A DNA stretch of 64,000 bases from Microbacterium jejuense (GCF_019511665.1 NZ_JAEUAW010000006.1:186001-250000), one strand, 5' to 3'; positions 1 through 8,611 are shown, numbered from the stretch's first letter. Notes: generated by a model not told the origin, from the letters alone. Program-made: numbers and translations.

Positions 1-59
1 CGATCCGGCGCCGCGGTGCGACGGGGCAGTCCCTGCGCGCTGAGGGCGGTGGTGCTCAT
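1..59 (-). CDS. Start of the dcw gene downstream of rsmH (FtsL-like position), partial
   Basis: Only the first 19 codons are inside the window. They read [18 protein letters not shown] and continue past base 1. The ATG at 59-57 overlaps the rsmH stop codon (TGA, 58-56) in an ATGA arrangement, so the two genes are translationally coupled. In actinobacterial division clusters the gene after rsmH usually encodes a small FtsL-like or septum-associated membrane protein, followed by the penicillin-binding protein FtsI. Nothing in the 19 visible residues proves this, so the FtsL idea comes from gene order alone. Confidence 0.6.
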   Translation of the reverse strand, partial: MSTTALSAQGLPRRTAAPD

Positions 60-1009
60 ACGTCCTCCCTCACCCGCTCCGCGGCGCGCAGCCGCACGGG
101 CGTCGCGCGCGGGTTGACGGCGCGCTCCTCGTCGGTGGCGAGCTCGGCTCCCTTGACGAGCAGTCGGAATCGCGGGGCGTGTTCGGGCAGCTCGACCGGG
201 AGGCCGGCAGGAGCCGTCGAGGCGGAGGCCTCTGCCAGCGCGCGCTTGACGAGCCGGTCTTCGAGCGACTGGTACGACAGCACGACGATGCGACCGCCGA
301 CCGGAAGGATGCCGAGGGCCGAGGGCACCGCGCGGTCGAGGACCGACAGCTCGCGGTTGACCTCGATGCGCAGCGCCTGGAACACGCGCTTCGCGGGGTG
401 GCCGGTGCGCTGAGCGGCGGCGGGCGTCGCCGCCTGCAGGATCTCGACCAGGCGCCCGGAGCGCTCGATCGGCGCTTCTGCGCGCGCGGCGATGATGGCG
501 CGCGCGTAGCGCCCGGCGAGCTTCTCTTCGCCGTAGCGCTCGAAGATGCGGCGCAGGTCGCCCTCGCCGTAGGTGGCGAGGACGTCGGCGGCGGTCGTAC
601 CGGCGGACTGGTCCATCCGCATGTCGAGGGGCGCGTCCTGCGCGTATGCGAAGCCGCGGTCCGCGACGTCGAGCTGCAGGGACGAGACCCCCAGATCGAA
701 CAGGATGCCGTCGGCGTGCGCGAAACCGGCCGACGTGACGGCATCCGCGATCCCGTCGTAGACGGTGTGGACGAGCGTGACGCGATCCTCGAAGCGGGCC
801 AGGCGCTCCCCCGCGATGCGCAGCGCGTCGGTGTCGCGGTCGAGGCCGACCAGGCGCAGGCCGGGGAAGCGCTCCAGGAACGCCTCGGAGTGGCCGCCCA
901 TGCCCAGCGTCGCGTCGACGAAGACGGCGCCGTCGCGTTGCAGCGCGGGAGCGAGCAGCTCGATGCAGCGCTCGAGCATGACCGGGGTGTGGATGTCGCG
1001 AAGGTTCAT
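56..1009 (-). CDS. rsmH: 16S rRNA (cytosine(1402)-N(4))-methyltransferase RsmH (MraW)
   Basis: A 317-residue SAM-dependent methyltransferase that modifies C1402 in the 16S rRNA P-site. The chosen start gives [12 protein letters not shown], the usual family N-terminus; a longer frame upstream would add 21 residues unlike the family. Visible family features are [17 protein letters not shown] (SAM-binding GxGGHS), [11 protein letters not shown], and the C-terminal INREL-like segment EVNRELSVL followed by [18 protein letters not shown]. Length matches the family (about 310-330). It lies second in the dcw cluster, 112 bases after mraZ, and its stop overlaps the next start. Transcription is probably shared with mraZ and controlled at the mraZ promoter. 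Confidence 0.97.
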   Translation of the reverse strand: MNLRDIHTPVMLERCIELLAPALQRDGAVFVDATLGMGGHSEAFLERFPGLRLVGLDRDTDALRIAGERLARFEDRVTLVHTVYDGIADAVTSAGFAHADGILFDLGVSSLQLDVADRGFAYAQDAPLDMRMDQSAGTTAADVLATYGEGDLRRIFERYGEEKLAGRYARAIIAARAEAPIERSGRLVEILQAATPAAAQRTGHPAKRVFQALRIEVNRELSVLDRAVPSALGILPVGGRIVVLSYQSLEDRLVKRALAEASASTAPAGLPVELPEHAPRFRLLVKGAELATDEERAVNPRATPVRLRAAERVREDV

Positions 1010-1121
1010 GATGTGCCGGTTCTGCTGTCCGTCCTCCCCCGGTCCTGATCCCCATCCGCTCTGACCTGGCACCGGGGAAGTGTGTCAGGGCGGGAGCGGC
1101 TGGGAGTCGGGGCCTGGGGCG

Positions 1122-1553
1122 TCAGAACAGTCCCGGGATCACCTCCTGCTCCAGCTCGGCGTAGCTCTCTTCGTTGGCCTCGGCGTAGGAGTTCCACGCG
1201 TCGGCATTCCAGATCTCGGCGTGGGCGCCCACGCCGGTGACGACGAGTTCGCGTTCCAGGCCGGCGTAGGCGCGCAGCGGAGGGGGGATGGTGATGCGGT
1301 TCTGACTGTCGGGCTTCTCGGCGCTCGCGCCCGAGAGGAACATGCGCAGGAAGTCCCGCGCCTGCTTGTTCGCGAGCGGCGCCTCGCGGATGCGCTCGTG
1401 CACCCGCTCGAACTCCGCCTCGCTGAAGACGTACAGGCAGCGATCCTGCCCGCGCGTCACGACGACACCCCCACCCAGGTCGTCGCGGAACTTGGCCGGG
1501 AGGATGACGCGGCCTTTGTCGTCGAGCTTGGGAGTGTGCGTGCCCAACAGCAT
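1122..1553 (-). CDS. mraZ: Transcriptional regulator MraZ
   Basis: A 143-residue protein with two SpoVT/AbrB-like DNA-binding halves, each carrying the DxxGR signature: [18 protein letters not shown] at residues 7-24, and [18 protein letters not shown] in the second half. MraZ forms a ring-shaped oligomer and represses its own dcw promoter in several bacteria. The start at 1553 gives [14 protein letters not shown], the normal N-terminus, with an AAGGGGG ribosome site at about 1565-1573; a longer in-frame start 15 codons upstream has no family support. Three 10-base repeats directly upstream fit MraZ binding sites, so autoregulation is likely. Confidence 0.97.
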   Translation of the reverse strand: MLLGTHTPKLDDKGRVILPAKFRDDLGGGVVVTRGQDRCLYVFSEAEFERVHERIREAPLANKQARDFLRMFLSGASAEKPDSQNRITIPPPLRAYAGLERELVVTGVGAHAEIWNADAWNSYAEANEESYAELEQEVIPGLF

Positions 1554-1594
1554 CGGTACATCACACCCCCTTCGTCCGGCCCCCCGGGTGCTCG

Positions 1595-1619
1595 CCACTT
1601 TACTCCACTCTCCTCCACT
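1595..1619 (-). promoter_or_regulatory. MraZ boxes: three AGTGG direct repeats with 10-bp period, over a possible -10
   Basis: On the minus strand AGTGG occurs three times at exactly 10-base spacing (plus-strand CCACT at 1595-1599, 1605-1609, 1615-1619), each in a GAGTGGAG- or AAAGTGG-like context. MraZ proteins bind direct repeats of this type, with 10-base period, upstream of mraZ. A possible -10 (TAAAGT, 1597-1602) overlaps the repeat nearest the gene, which fits repression. The -35 could not be placed. Confidence 0.75.
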
Positions 1620-1690
1620 TCACCATCGATTCGATGCTGAACGCTCCCTGTGAGCTCCCTGGGGGCGTCGCGGGACCGTGCGCGGGCAAC

Positions 1691-1720
1691 AAAAAAGCAC
1701 CGACCCGAAGGTCGGTGCTT
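1691..1720 (-). terminator. Rho-independent terminator after the DUF3040 gene
   Basis: A perfect 11-bp stem (1695-1705 with 1710-1720) closes a CGAA loop and is followed on the minus strand by six T residues (A run at 1691-1696). It lies 45 bases after the stop of the minus-strand DUF3040 gene and separates it from the mraZ promoter. Confidence 0.9.
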
Positions 1721-1764
1721 CTGTGCCGTCTCAGACGGCGATGCTGGTCAGAGGGCGGGGACGC

Positions 1765-2130
1765 TCAGCGCTCCTCCTGCCGCTTGTCCCAGCGGTCGTT
1801 CATGCGGTCCATGAACGAAGAGCCGTTGCCCTGCGGCTTGGCAGGCCGCTCGGGTTCGACGCGCGCCTTGGCGCCGCGTCCGGGGGTGATGGCGAGGATG
1901 ACCCCGCCGAGCATCACGACGAAGCCGATGACCCCGACGGCGATGATCTGCAGCGAAACGCCCATGATCAGTCCGCCGATGCCCAGCAGCACGAGGATGG
2001 TGCCGTAGACGATATTGCGATAGCTCAGGGTGCGCCCGCCCCGGGGCGCGCTCACGACGTCCGCGTCGTTGCGCATGAGATGGCGTTCCATCTCGTCCAG
2101 CAGGCGCTGCTCCTGTTCGGAGAGTGGCAT
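1765..2130 (-). CDS. DUF3040 membrane protein
   Basis: A 121-residue protein of the actinobacterial DUF3040 family. It opens with MPLSEQEQRLLDEMERHL, the conserved cytoplasmic N-terminus, and has two hydrophobic segments at about residues 45-85 (IVYGTILVLLGIGGLIMG and IIAVGVIGFVVMLGGVILAI). The tail is polar. The function is unknown; members are usually found beside the dcw cluster, as here, and the M. tuberculosis counterpart is Rv2169c by my recollection. An AGAGGGGG ribosome site lies just upstream, and a strong terminator follows. It is transcribed divergently from the prenyl synthase. Confidence 0.93.
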   Translation of the reverse strand: MPLSEQEQRLLDEMERHLMRNDADVVSAPRGGRTLSYRNIVYGTILVLLGIGGLIMGVSLQIIAVGVIGFVVMLGGVILAITPGRGAKARVEPERPAKPQGNGSSFMDRMNDRWDKRQEER

Positions 2131-2160
2131 GCATCCCCCTCTGTACTTCCGGTGGCTCGA

Positions 2161-2188
2161 TTGTACGCGTGCCCTTCGTCACTAGGCT
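2161..2188 (+). promoter_or_regulatory. Leaderless promoter of the polyprenyl synthase gene
   Basis: A -35-like TTGTAC (2161-2166), a 16-base spacer and a -10 TAGGCT (2183-2188) lie so close to the GTG start at 2195 (6 bases between) that the transcript probably begins at the start codon. No Shine-Dalgarno sequence fits. Confidence 0.65.
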
Positions 2189-2194
2189 AGGCCC

Positions 2195-3289
2195 GTGTCC
2201 GCACCCGTAGAGCCGATCGAAGCCATTTCTCAGCGAGTCGACACATTCGTCACAGCGCAGCGGGCGGGTGCGGTGGATGCCGGCGCCGACGCCGCCCTGT
2301 TCGTCGAGGCCGCCGCCGACGCGGCGACCGGCGGCAAACGTCTTCGCGGCCGCTTCTGCCTCGCCGGGTGGAGGGCGGTGGAGGAGGCCACGGGCACCGC
2401 GGTCGATGCGCCCGGGCCGGTCATCTCCGCCGCCGCCGCGCTCGAGGTCTTCCACGCCGCCGCGCTCGTGCACGACGATCTCATCGACAACTCCGACACC
2501 CGCCGCGGACGGCCCGCCACGCACCGCGCACTGGAGGCCCGCCACCGCAGCGCACGGTGGCACGGCGACGCCGAGGCGTTCGGCCGGTCCGGCGCCATCC
2601 TGGTCGGCGACCTGCTCGTGGCGTGGAGCGACGACATCCTCGAGCAGGGTCTCGTCGACGCACCGCCGGAGCGCGCCGCGGCGGCGCGGTGGCAGTACGC
2701 GCTGATGCGGCGCGAGGTGACGCTCGGCCAGTTTCTCGACGTCGCCGAGGAGTCCGCCTTCGTGACCGAGCCCGACGATCGCCACGCCGATCGTGCGCTG
2801 CGCGTCGCCTCCTACAAGTCGGCGCGCTACAGCGTGCAGCAGCCGCTCGCCATCGGCGCCGCGCTCGCGGGCGCCGACGACGCGCAGGCGGCGGCCCTCG
2901 CGGCATTCGGGCACCCCCTCGGCATGGCCTTCCAGCTGCGCGACGACGTGCTCGGCGTCTTCGGCGACGAGCAGGCCACCGGCAAGCCGTCGGGCGACGA
3001 TCTGCGCGAGGGCAAGCGCACGGTGCTCATCGCATATGCGCGCGAGGCCCTCGCGCCATCCGCTCGACGCCTCGTGGACGAGCTCATCGGCGACCCGCAG
3101 CTCGACGCCGGACAGGTGGCGTCGCTGCAGCAGACCATCGTCGAGTCGGGCGCGCTCGACCGCGTGGAGCGGCTCATCGCGGACTATGCCCACGAGGCCG
3201 ACCGGGCCCTGTCGGGCGCCCGCCTGGGGAACGCCGCCGTCGGCGAGCTGCGCGATCTGGCGCGCGCCGCCACGGTCCGCACCACCTGA
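2195..3289 (+). CDS. Polyprenyl diphosphate synthase (E-type, IdsA-like)
   Basis: A 364-residue all-trans isoprenyl diphosphate synthase, which condenses isopentenyl diphosphate onto allylic diphosphates in the cytoplasm (probable products GGPP or longer, for menaquinone, carotenoid or carrier lipids). The first Asp-rich motif is VHDDLIDNSDTRRG at about residue 92. The second region is FQLRDDVLGVFGDEQATGKPSG, in which the usual DDxxD reads DDVLGVFGD, as in the actinobacterial IdsA branch. The GKxxGDDLREGKRT segment follows. The GTG start is set by the leaderless promoter. By gene order (next to Rv2175c-like and kinase genes) it corresponds to M. tuberculosis idsA2 (Rv2173). Chain length cannot be told from the sequence. 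Confidence 0.93.
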   Translation: MSAPVEPIEAISQRVDTFVTAQRAGAVDAGADAALFVEAAADAATGGKRLRGRFCLAGWRAVEEATGTAVDAPGPVISAAAALEVFHAAALVHDDLIDNSDTRRGRPATHRALEARHRSARWHGDAEAFGRSGAILVGDLLVAWSDDILEQGLVDAPPERAAAARWQYALMRREVTLGQFLDVAEESAFVTEPDDRHADRALRVASYKSARYSVQQPLAIGAALAGADDAQAAALAAFGHPLGMAFQLRDDVLGVFGDEQATGKPSGDDLREGKRTVLIAYAREALAPSARRLVDELIGDPQLDAGQVASLQQTIVESGALDRVERLIADYAHEADRALSGARLGNAAVGELRDLARAATVRTT

Positions 3290-3332
3290 GCCGGACCGCC
3301 GGCCGCGGGTGCCGCCCGCGAGGACGCGGGGC

Positions 3333-3683
3333 TCAGGCGAGGGCGCGCGCGACCCGGCGGACCTCGCTCTTGCGTCCCGCCAGGAGCGCCTCGATGGGCG
3401 CCACGCCGATCGTGTCCTCGGGAGCGAGCAGCCAGTCGATCGCCTCGTCGTCCGAGAATCCGGCGTCGTGCAGCGCGAACACCGTGCCGCGCAGCGACGG
3501 GAGCGGGTGCCCGTCGACGATGAAGACCGACGGAACCTTGAGAGCACCGTCGCGGCGCGTGCCCACCAGGTGGAACTCGTCCAGCAGGCGTCGCACGCGC
3601 CCGAGAGGCTCGCCGAGCACCTCCACCAGTTCCGGCAGGGTGAGCCATTCGGTCTCGTACAGCGAAACGTCGTCAGAGGTCAC
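3333..3683 (-). CDS. Rv2175c-family DNA-binding protein
   Basis: A 116-residue winged helix-turn-helix-type protein. The N-terminal part (WLTLPELVEVLGEPLGRVRRLLDE, about residues 13-36) is a helix-turn-helix of the MerR/excisionase kind. The C-terminal part (SLRGTVFALHDAGFSDDEAIDWLL) matches the Rv2175c C-terminal domain. In M. tuberculosis, Rv2175c binds DNA and is a substrate of the neighbouring kinase PknL, with phosphorylation in a flexible N-terminal tail. Here that tail is almost absent (MTSDDVSLYETE), leaving only Thr2, Ser3 and Ser7 as possible sites. The GTG start at 3683 has a close -10-like GATAGT and no ribosome site. A PASTA kinase lies 1.5 kb downstream. Confidence 0.9.
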   Translation of the reverse strand: MTSDDVSLYETEWLTLPELVEVLGEPLGRVRRLLDEFHLVGTRRDGALKVPSVFIVDGHPLPSLRGTVFALHDAGFSDDEAIDWLLAPEDTIGVAPIEALLAGRKSEVRRVARALA

Positions 3684-3827
3684 GCAAGCAACTATCTCAG
3701 ATCATCGACGGAGGCGGACGCGCGCGTCTTTCGTCACATGGACCACACCAGCCACGTCTTATAACAGGCGTTGACACCTCTCATCATCCGTGACACGGTT
3801 TTCGGAGTCGACTGAGGGGGGAAACTC

Positions 3828-5072
3828 GTGCGACAGACCAGCAGCACCCGCATTCCGAACGGGTCCCGGGCGATCTTCGCGGGCGTGCCCGTGGCCGTCG
3901 CCGGATCCATCGCCCTGACGCTCACTGCGGCGCCCGCGCACGCCGCCACGGCGGATGCGCCCCGCAGCGTGGGTCCGCTCGCAGTCGTCCCGCAGCCCGT
4001 CCACGCGACGGCCGCGACGGTCACCGCCGCGCACGCCGCCACGGCCGTACCCGCCGTGACCGTCGTCGCAACGCAGGCGGCGCCGGCGACCTACACCGTC
4101 GTGCGCGGCGACACCGTGAGCCGCATCGCCGCGCGCTTCGGCCTGCGCACGGCGGATGTGCTCGCCCTCAACGGCCTCGGGTGGTCGTCGGTCATCTACC
4201 CCGGCCAGGTGCTGAAGCTCACGGCGGCCGGGGCGGCCGCACCTGCGGCACCCACGGCCCCTGCCGCTCCTTCGGCCGGCGCGGGCTCGTACACGGTCCA
4301 GCGCGGCGACACCATCAGCTCCATCGCCAGGCGTCTCGGCGTGACGACGAACGCGGTGCTGTCGGCCAACGGCCTGGGCTGGTCGTCGATCATCTACCCC
4401 GGCCAGCGGATCTCGATCCCCGGCGCAGCAGCGCCCGCGGCATCCGCCCCCGCTGCGCCGGCGACGCCCGCTCCCCCGCCTGCTGCCGCGCCGTCGGCAG
4501 GCGGCGCCGCCTACACGATCGTCGCCGGCGACACCATCAGCGCGATCGCGAAGCGCCACGGCGTCACCGTCAGCGCGGTGCTCGCCGCGAACGGCCTCAG
4601 CATGTCGTCGATCATCTGCCCCGGCCAGACGATCACGGTGCCGGCCACGCAGCCCTCCATCCCCGGCCTCACCGCGGAACAGGTCGCCAACGCGCAGCTG
4701 ATCGTCCGCATCGGGCGCGAGCTCGGTGTGCCCGATCGCGGGATCGCGATCGCCCTGGGCACCGCGATGCAGGAGTCCTCGCTGCGCAACGTCACGTGGG
4801 GCGACCGCGACTCTCTGGGCCTCTTCCAGCAGCGGCCGAGCTACGGCTGGGGCACCGAGGCGGAGGTTCAGGATGCCGCACGCGCGACCCGCGCGTTCTT
4901 CGGGGGTGCGGGCGATCCCAACGGCGCGCGCACGCGCGGCCTGCTCGACATCCCGGGGTGGCAGAACCTGACGTTCACGCAGGCGGCGCAGGCGGTGCAG
5001 ATCTCGGCCTATCCCGACGCGTACGCCAAGTGGGAGGCGCCGGCCGCGTCGTGGCTCGCCGCGATCGGCTGA
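3828..5072 (+). CDS. Secreted triple-LysM protein with lysozyme-like C-terminal domain
   Basis: A 414-residue exported cell-wall protein. A signal peptide with cleavage near AHA (residues 37-39) is followed by an Ala/Thr-rich linker and three LysM peptidoglycan-binding repeats at about residues 88-131, 154-197 and 228-271, each built on YTVxxGDTxSxIA...NGL...IxPGQ. The C-terminal domain (about 281-414) carries GIAIALGTAMQESSLRN, then WGDRDSLGLFQQRPSYGWGT, a pattern found in actinobacterial transglycosylase/lysozyme-fold domains; the Glu in MQESS is the probable catalytic acid. The GTG start has a GAGGGGGG ribosome site. It sits between the Rv2175c-like regulator and the PASTA kinase, so a link to cell-wall remodelling under kinase control is plausible. 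Exact bond specificity is unknown. Confidence 0.9.
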   Translation: MRQTSSTRIPNGSRAIFAGVPVAVAGSIALTLTAAPAHAATADAPRSVGPLAVVPQPVHATAATVTAAHAATAVPAVTVVATQAAPATYTVVRGDTVSRIAARFGLRTADVLALNGLGWSSVIYPGQVLKLTAAGAAAPAAPTAPAAPSAGAGSYTVQRGDTISSIARRLGVTTNAVLSANGLGWSSIIYPGQRISIPGAAAPAASAPAAPATPAPPPAAAPSAGGAAYTIVAGDTISAIAKRHGVTVSAVLAANGLSMSSIICPGQTITVPATQPSIPGLTAEQVANAQLIVRIGRELGVPDRGIAIALGTAMQESSLRNVTWGDRDSLGLFQQRPSYGWGTEAEVQDAARATRAFFGGAGDPNGARTRGLLDIPGWQNLTFTQAAQAVQISAYPDAYAKWEAPAASWLAAIG

Positions 5073-5169
5073 GTCCGCGCAGCAGCACGCGCATCCGTAC
5101 GGCGCGTCGGAGCGTCACATTACGGTCTCGCGGGGTGAGGCGCTCCGCGGGCTCGCAGGTCCGGATCCG

Positions 5170-5175
5170 TAGACT
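5170..5175 (+). promoter_or_regulatory. -10 box of the PASTA kinase gene (leaderless)
   Basis: TAGACT lies 6 bases before the GTG start at 5182, with no Shine-Dalgarno sequence. This matches the leaderless arrangement seen at other genes in the window. No convincing -35 is visible. Confidence 0.6.
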
Positions 5176-5181
5176 CTCAGC

Positions 5182-7134
5182 GTGAGCACGAGTCAGCAGA
5201 CCGACCCGCTGATCGGCCGTCTCGTCGACGGCCGGTACCGGGTGCGTGCTCGCATCGCCCGAGGCGGCATGGCGACGGTGTACGTCGCGACGGATCTGCG
5301 GCTGGAGCGTCGCGTCGCGCTCAAGGTCATGCACTCGCACCTGAGCGACGACTCCGTGTTCCAGAGCCGGTTCATCCAGGAGGCCCGCGCAGCCGCGCGG
5401 CTGGCCGATCCGCACGTCGTGAACGTGTTCGATCAGGGTCAGGACGGCGACATGGCGTACCTCGTCATGGAGTATCTGCCGGGCATCACGCTGCGCGAGC
5501 TGCTGCGCGAGCAGCGCCGGCTCACGGTGCCGCAGGCGATCTCGATCCTGGACGCCGTGCTGTCTGGCCTGGCCGCGGCGCACAAGGCGGGCATCGTGCA
5601 CCGCGACGTCAAGCCCGAGAACGTGCTGCTCGCCGAGGACGGCCGCATCAAGATCGGCGACTTCGGCCTCGCGCGCGCCACCACGGCGAACACGGCCTCG
5701 GGTGCGCAGCTGCTCGGCACGATCGCGTACCTCGCCCCCGAGCTCGTGACGCGCGGCACGGCCGACGCGCGCAGCGACATCTACGCCATCGGCATCATGC
5801 TGTACGAGATGCTCACCGGCGAGCAGCCGTACAAGGGCGAGCAGCCCATGCAGATCGCGTTCCAGCACGCCACGGACTCGGTGCCGCGCCCGAGCGTGAA
5901 GAACCCGGGAGTGCCCGAGCCCCTGGACGAGCTGGTGCTGTGGGCGACCGAGAAGTCGCCCGACGAGCGCCCCGTCGACGCCCGCGAGATGCTGACCCGG
6001 CTGCGCGAGATCGAGCGCGAGCTCGGCGTCTCGCCGGTGGTCGCCCGCACCGGGCCGATCGGGGTGGTCGGCGACGCGACGACCCCGACCGGCGAGCTCA
6101 CCGCGGTGCTGCCGAGCACCGCGACCGGACCGGTCGCGACGCTGGAAGAGGCCGACAACGCCGCCCGGCTGCGCACTGCGACGCAGCGGCGGCGCACCCG
6201 CGGAGCGTGGCTCATCGTGCTGGTGCTGCTGCTGGCCGCTGTGGCGGGCGGCGTCGGATGGTGGTTCGGCTCCGGGCCCGGGTCGATGGTGGTCGTCGCA
6301 GACGTGACCGGACAGACCTATGACGATGCGGCGGCGCGGCTGAAGCACGACACCCTGATCGCCGTCCGCGCCGAGGAGAGCAGTCTCGACGTCGCCGCCG
6401 GCAATGTCATCCGCACCAAGCCCGAGCACGGCACCCGCGTCGACCGCGATACCGAGGTCACCGTGGTCGTCTCGACGGGCCCCGCCGAGGCGACGTTCCC
6501 GTCGTTCTCGGGTATGACCGACGCCGACGCGCGCTCGGCCCTGACCGCGCAGTCGGTCGATGTGCCCGGCGAGAGCGCGCCGTTCTACACGGATGCCCCG
6601 GCCGGCACGGTCATCGGCGTCTACATCCGGCCCGCGGGCGCACCCGACGACGGCTCGCAGGACGTCGCCTGCCTCGACGGCTGCACCGTGCACCAGGGCG
6701 ACACCGCGCGCATCCAGGTCTCGCTCGGACCGCTGCCGGATGTGTCCGGGCAGAGCGAAGGCAAGGCGCGCAGCACGCTGGAGGGGCTGAACCTCGTCGT
6801 CGCCGACTCGACCACCGAGGCGAGCGACAGCATCGCCGAGGGCAAGGTGATCCGGGTCGACGGCATTCCCGAGAGCGGCTGGCTCGCCCCGGGCGACACG
6901 GTCACGCTCGTGGTCTCGACCGGTCCCCCGCTCTTCCCGGTGCCGGATGTTGTCGGCGACACGCGCGACCAGGCGATCAAGAAGCTTGAGGATGCCGGCT
7001 TCCAGGTGGACTACGCGCCGTTCTTCGCCGTGGTGCCCGACGACATCACCGAGGTGAAGGCGTCCGACCCCGAGGCCGACTCGATGCACCCCAAGGGCAC
7101 GCGCGTCTACATCCAGTTGAGCGTCACGGGCTGA
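5182..7134 (+). CDS. Serine/threonine protein kinase with four PASTA domains (PknB/PknL type)
   Basis: A 650-residue membrane kinase. The catalytic domain (about 12-280) shows the glycine loop RGGMATVY, the ATP-binding Lys48 in RRVALKVM, the catalytic Asp142 in IVHRDVKPENVLL, Asp160 in GDFGLAR and the APE-equivalent YLAPE. A juxtamembrane linker leads to one transmembrane helix (about 342-362, WLIVLVLLLAAVAGGVGWWF). The extracellular part holds four PASTA-like repeats starting near VVADVTGQT, TFPSFSGMT, LPDVSGQSEG and VPDVVGDTRD; these bind peptidoglycan fragments or lipid II in relatives. By gene order it occupies the place of M. tuberculosis pknL (Rv2176), but its PASTA-rich form resembles PknB/Stk. 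Likely targets in the window are the Rv2175c-like protein and the GarA-like FHA protein. Confidence 0.95.
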   Translation: MSTSQQTDPLIGRLVDGRYRVRARIARGGMATVYVATDLRLERRVALKVMHSHLSDDSVFQSRFIQEARAAARLADPHVVNVFDQGQDGDMAYLVMEYLPGITLRELLREQRRLTVPQAISILDAVLSGLAAAHKAGIVHRDVKPENVLLAEDGRIKIGDFGLARATTANTASGAQLLGTIAYLAPELVTRGTADARSDIYAIGIMLYEMLTGEQPYKGEQPMQIAFQHATDSVPRPSVKNPGVPEPLDELVLWATEKSPDERPVDAREMLTRLREIERELGVSPVVARTGPIGVVGDATTPTGELTAVLPSTATGPVATLEEADNAARLRTATQRRRTRGAWLIVLVLLLAAVAGGVGWWFGSGPGSMVVVADVTGQTYDDAAARLKHDTLIAVRAEESSLDVAAGNVIRTKPEHGTRVDRDTEVTVVVSTGPAEATFPSFSGMTDADARSALTAQSVDVPGESAPFYTDAPAGTVIGVYIRPAGAPDDGSQDVACLDGCTVHQGDTARIQVSLGPLPDVSGQSEGKARSTLEGLNLVVADSTTEASDSIAEGKVIRVDGIPESGWLAPGDTVTLVVSTGPPLFPVPDVVGDTRDQAIKKLEDAGFQVDYAPFFAVVPDDITEVKASDPEADSMHPKGTRVYIQLSVTG

Positions 7135-7146
7135 CAACCCAACGCA

Positions 7147-7185
7147 GAGATCCCGGATGCCTCGGGTCGAGGCATCCGGGATCTC
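7147..7185. terminator. Bidirectional terminator hairpin between the kinase gene and aroG
   Basis: A perfect 17-bp stem (7147-7163 with 7169-7185) around the loop GGGTC lies between the convergent kinase (ends 7134) and DAHP synthase (ends 7206) genes. There is no T tract, but position and symmetry suit termination in both directions. Confidence 0.75.
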
Positions 7186-7205
7186 CGACGTTCAGGAGGG
7201 GCGCG

Positions 7206-8543
7206 TCAGCGCTTCTCGAGCTCCTCGGCCACGAGGAACGCGAGCTCCAGCGACTGCATGTGGTTCAGGCGCGGGTCGCACAGCGACTCGTAGCGCGTCG
7301 CGAGGGTGGCCTCGTCGATCTGCTCGGAGCCGCCGAGGCACTCGGTGACGTCGTCGCCGGTCAGCTCGACGTGGATGCCGCCCGGGAAGGTGCCGACGGC
7401 GCGGTGCGCCTCGAAGAAGCCGCGCACCTCGTCGACGACGTCGTCGAAGCGGCGCGTCTTGTAGCCGGTCGGCGTCGTGATGCCGTTGCCGTGCATCGGG
7501 TCGGTGACCCACAGCGGGGTCGCACCGGAGTCCTTGACGGCCTCCAGCAGCGGGGGCAGCGCATCGCGGATCTTGCCCGCCCCCATGCGCGTGATGAAGG
7601 TGAGGCGGCCGGGCTCGCGCTCGGGGTCGAGCTTGTCGATGAGCGCGAGGGCCGTTTCGGGGGTCGTCGAGGGACCGAGCTTGACGCCGATGGGGTTGCG
7701 GATCTTCGAGAAGTAGTCGACGTGCGCGCCGTCGAGGTCGCGCGTGCGCTCGCCGATCCACAGGAAGTGCGCCGAGGTGTTGTACGGCGTGTTGGTGCGC
7801 GAGTCGATGCGCGTCAGGGGCCGCTCGTAGTCCATGAGCAGGCCCTCATGACCGGTGTAGAACTCGACGCGCTTGAGCTCGTCGAAGTCGGCGCCGGCGG
7901 CCTCCATGAACTTGATGGCGCGGTCGATCTCGGTCGCGAGGCGCTCGTACTGCTGGTTGGCGGGGTTCTGCGCGAAGCCCTTGTTCCAGGAGTGCACCTC
8001 GCGCAGGTCGGCGAAGCCGCCGGTCGTGAAGGCGCGGATGAGATTGATCGTCGATGCGGCCGTGTGGTAGCCCTTCAGGAGCCGCTGCGGGTCCGCCTGC
8101 CGCGAGCCCTCGGTGAAGTCGTAGCCGTTGACGATGTCGCCGCGGTAGGCCGGCAGGGTCACGTCGCCGCGCGTCTCGGTGTCGCTGGAGCGGGGCTTGG
8201 CGAACTGGCCCGCCATGCGACCCATCTTGACGACCGGCATCGAGGCGCCGTACGTCAGCACGACGGCCATCTGCAGCACCGTCTTGATGCGGTTGCGGAT
8301 CTGCTCCGCGGTGGCTCCCGCGAACGTCTCGGCGCAGTCCCCGCCCTGCAGCAGGAAGGCACGGCCGGACGCGGCGCGCGCCAGCCGGTCGCGCAGATTG
8401 TCGACCTCGCCGGCGAACACCAGCGGGGGCAGCGTGGCGAGCTCTGCGGATGCCGCGGCCACCGCCTCGTCGTCATACCACTGCGGCTGCTGCTTGATCG
8501 GCAGGGTCCGCCAGTGGTCGAGTGCGTCGAGGTGCTGGAGCAT
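7206..8543 (-). CDS. aroG: Class II 3-deoxy-7-phosphoheptulonate (DAHP) synthase
   Basis: A 445-residue enzyme joining phosphoenolpyruvate and erythrose 4-phosphate, the first step of the shikimate pathway. It is the plant/mycobacterial class II type: LLQGGDCAETFA (metal-binding Cys), KTVLQMAVVLTYGASMPVVKMGRMAGQFAKPRS, LPAYRGDIVNGYDF, and WVTDPMHGNGITTPTGYKTR followed by the HVELTGDDVTECLGG metal/PEP site near the C-terminus. Length agrees with the family (about 450). The ATG at 8543 follows a TAGAAT -10 by 6 bases; a GGGGG stretch could also act as a ribosome site. In M. tuberculosis aroG lies two genes after pknL, as here. Confidence 0.97.
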   Translation of the reverse strand: MLQHLDALDHWRTLPIKQQPQWYDDEAVAAASAELATLPPLVFAGEVDNLRDRLARAASGRAFLLQGGDCAETFAGATAEQIRNRIKTVLQMAVVLTYGASMPVVKMGRMAGQFAKPRSSDTETRGDVTLPAYRGDIVNGYDFTEGSRQADPQRLLKGYHTAASTINLIRAFTTGGFADLREVHSWNKGFAQNPANQQYERLATEIDRAIKFMEAAGADFDELKRVEFYTGHEGLLMDYERPLTRIDSRTNTPYNTSAHFLWIGERTRDLDGAHVDYFSKIRNPIGVKLGPSTTPETALALIDKLDPEREPGRLTFITRMGAGKIRDALPPLLEAVKDSGATPLWVTDPMHGNGITTPTGYKTRRFDDVVDEVRGFFEAHRAVGTFPGGIHVELTGDDVTECLGGSEQIDEATLATRYESLCDPRLNHMQSLELAFLVAEELEKR

Positions 8544-8549
8544 CCCCCG

Positions 8550-8555
8550 ATTCTA
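8550..8555 (-). promoter_or_regulatory. -10 box of aroG (probably leaderless)
   Basis: TAGAAT on the minus strand ends 6 bases before the aroG ATG (8543). The spacing matches the other leaderless genes. Confidence 0.55.
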
Positions 8556-8611
8556 GCCGCGGCAGGTCGGGGCCCGGCGCCGCGTGACGCCGCCTCGGGC
8601 GGGGCGGGGAG

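Noticed and set aside
3684..3827. Possible c-di-AMP (ydaO-type) riboswitch before the LysM gene
   Set aside because: The gap is about 144 bases and lacks the conserved ydaO elements; a TTGACA at 3771-3776 leaves too short a leader.
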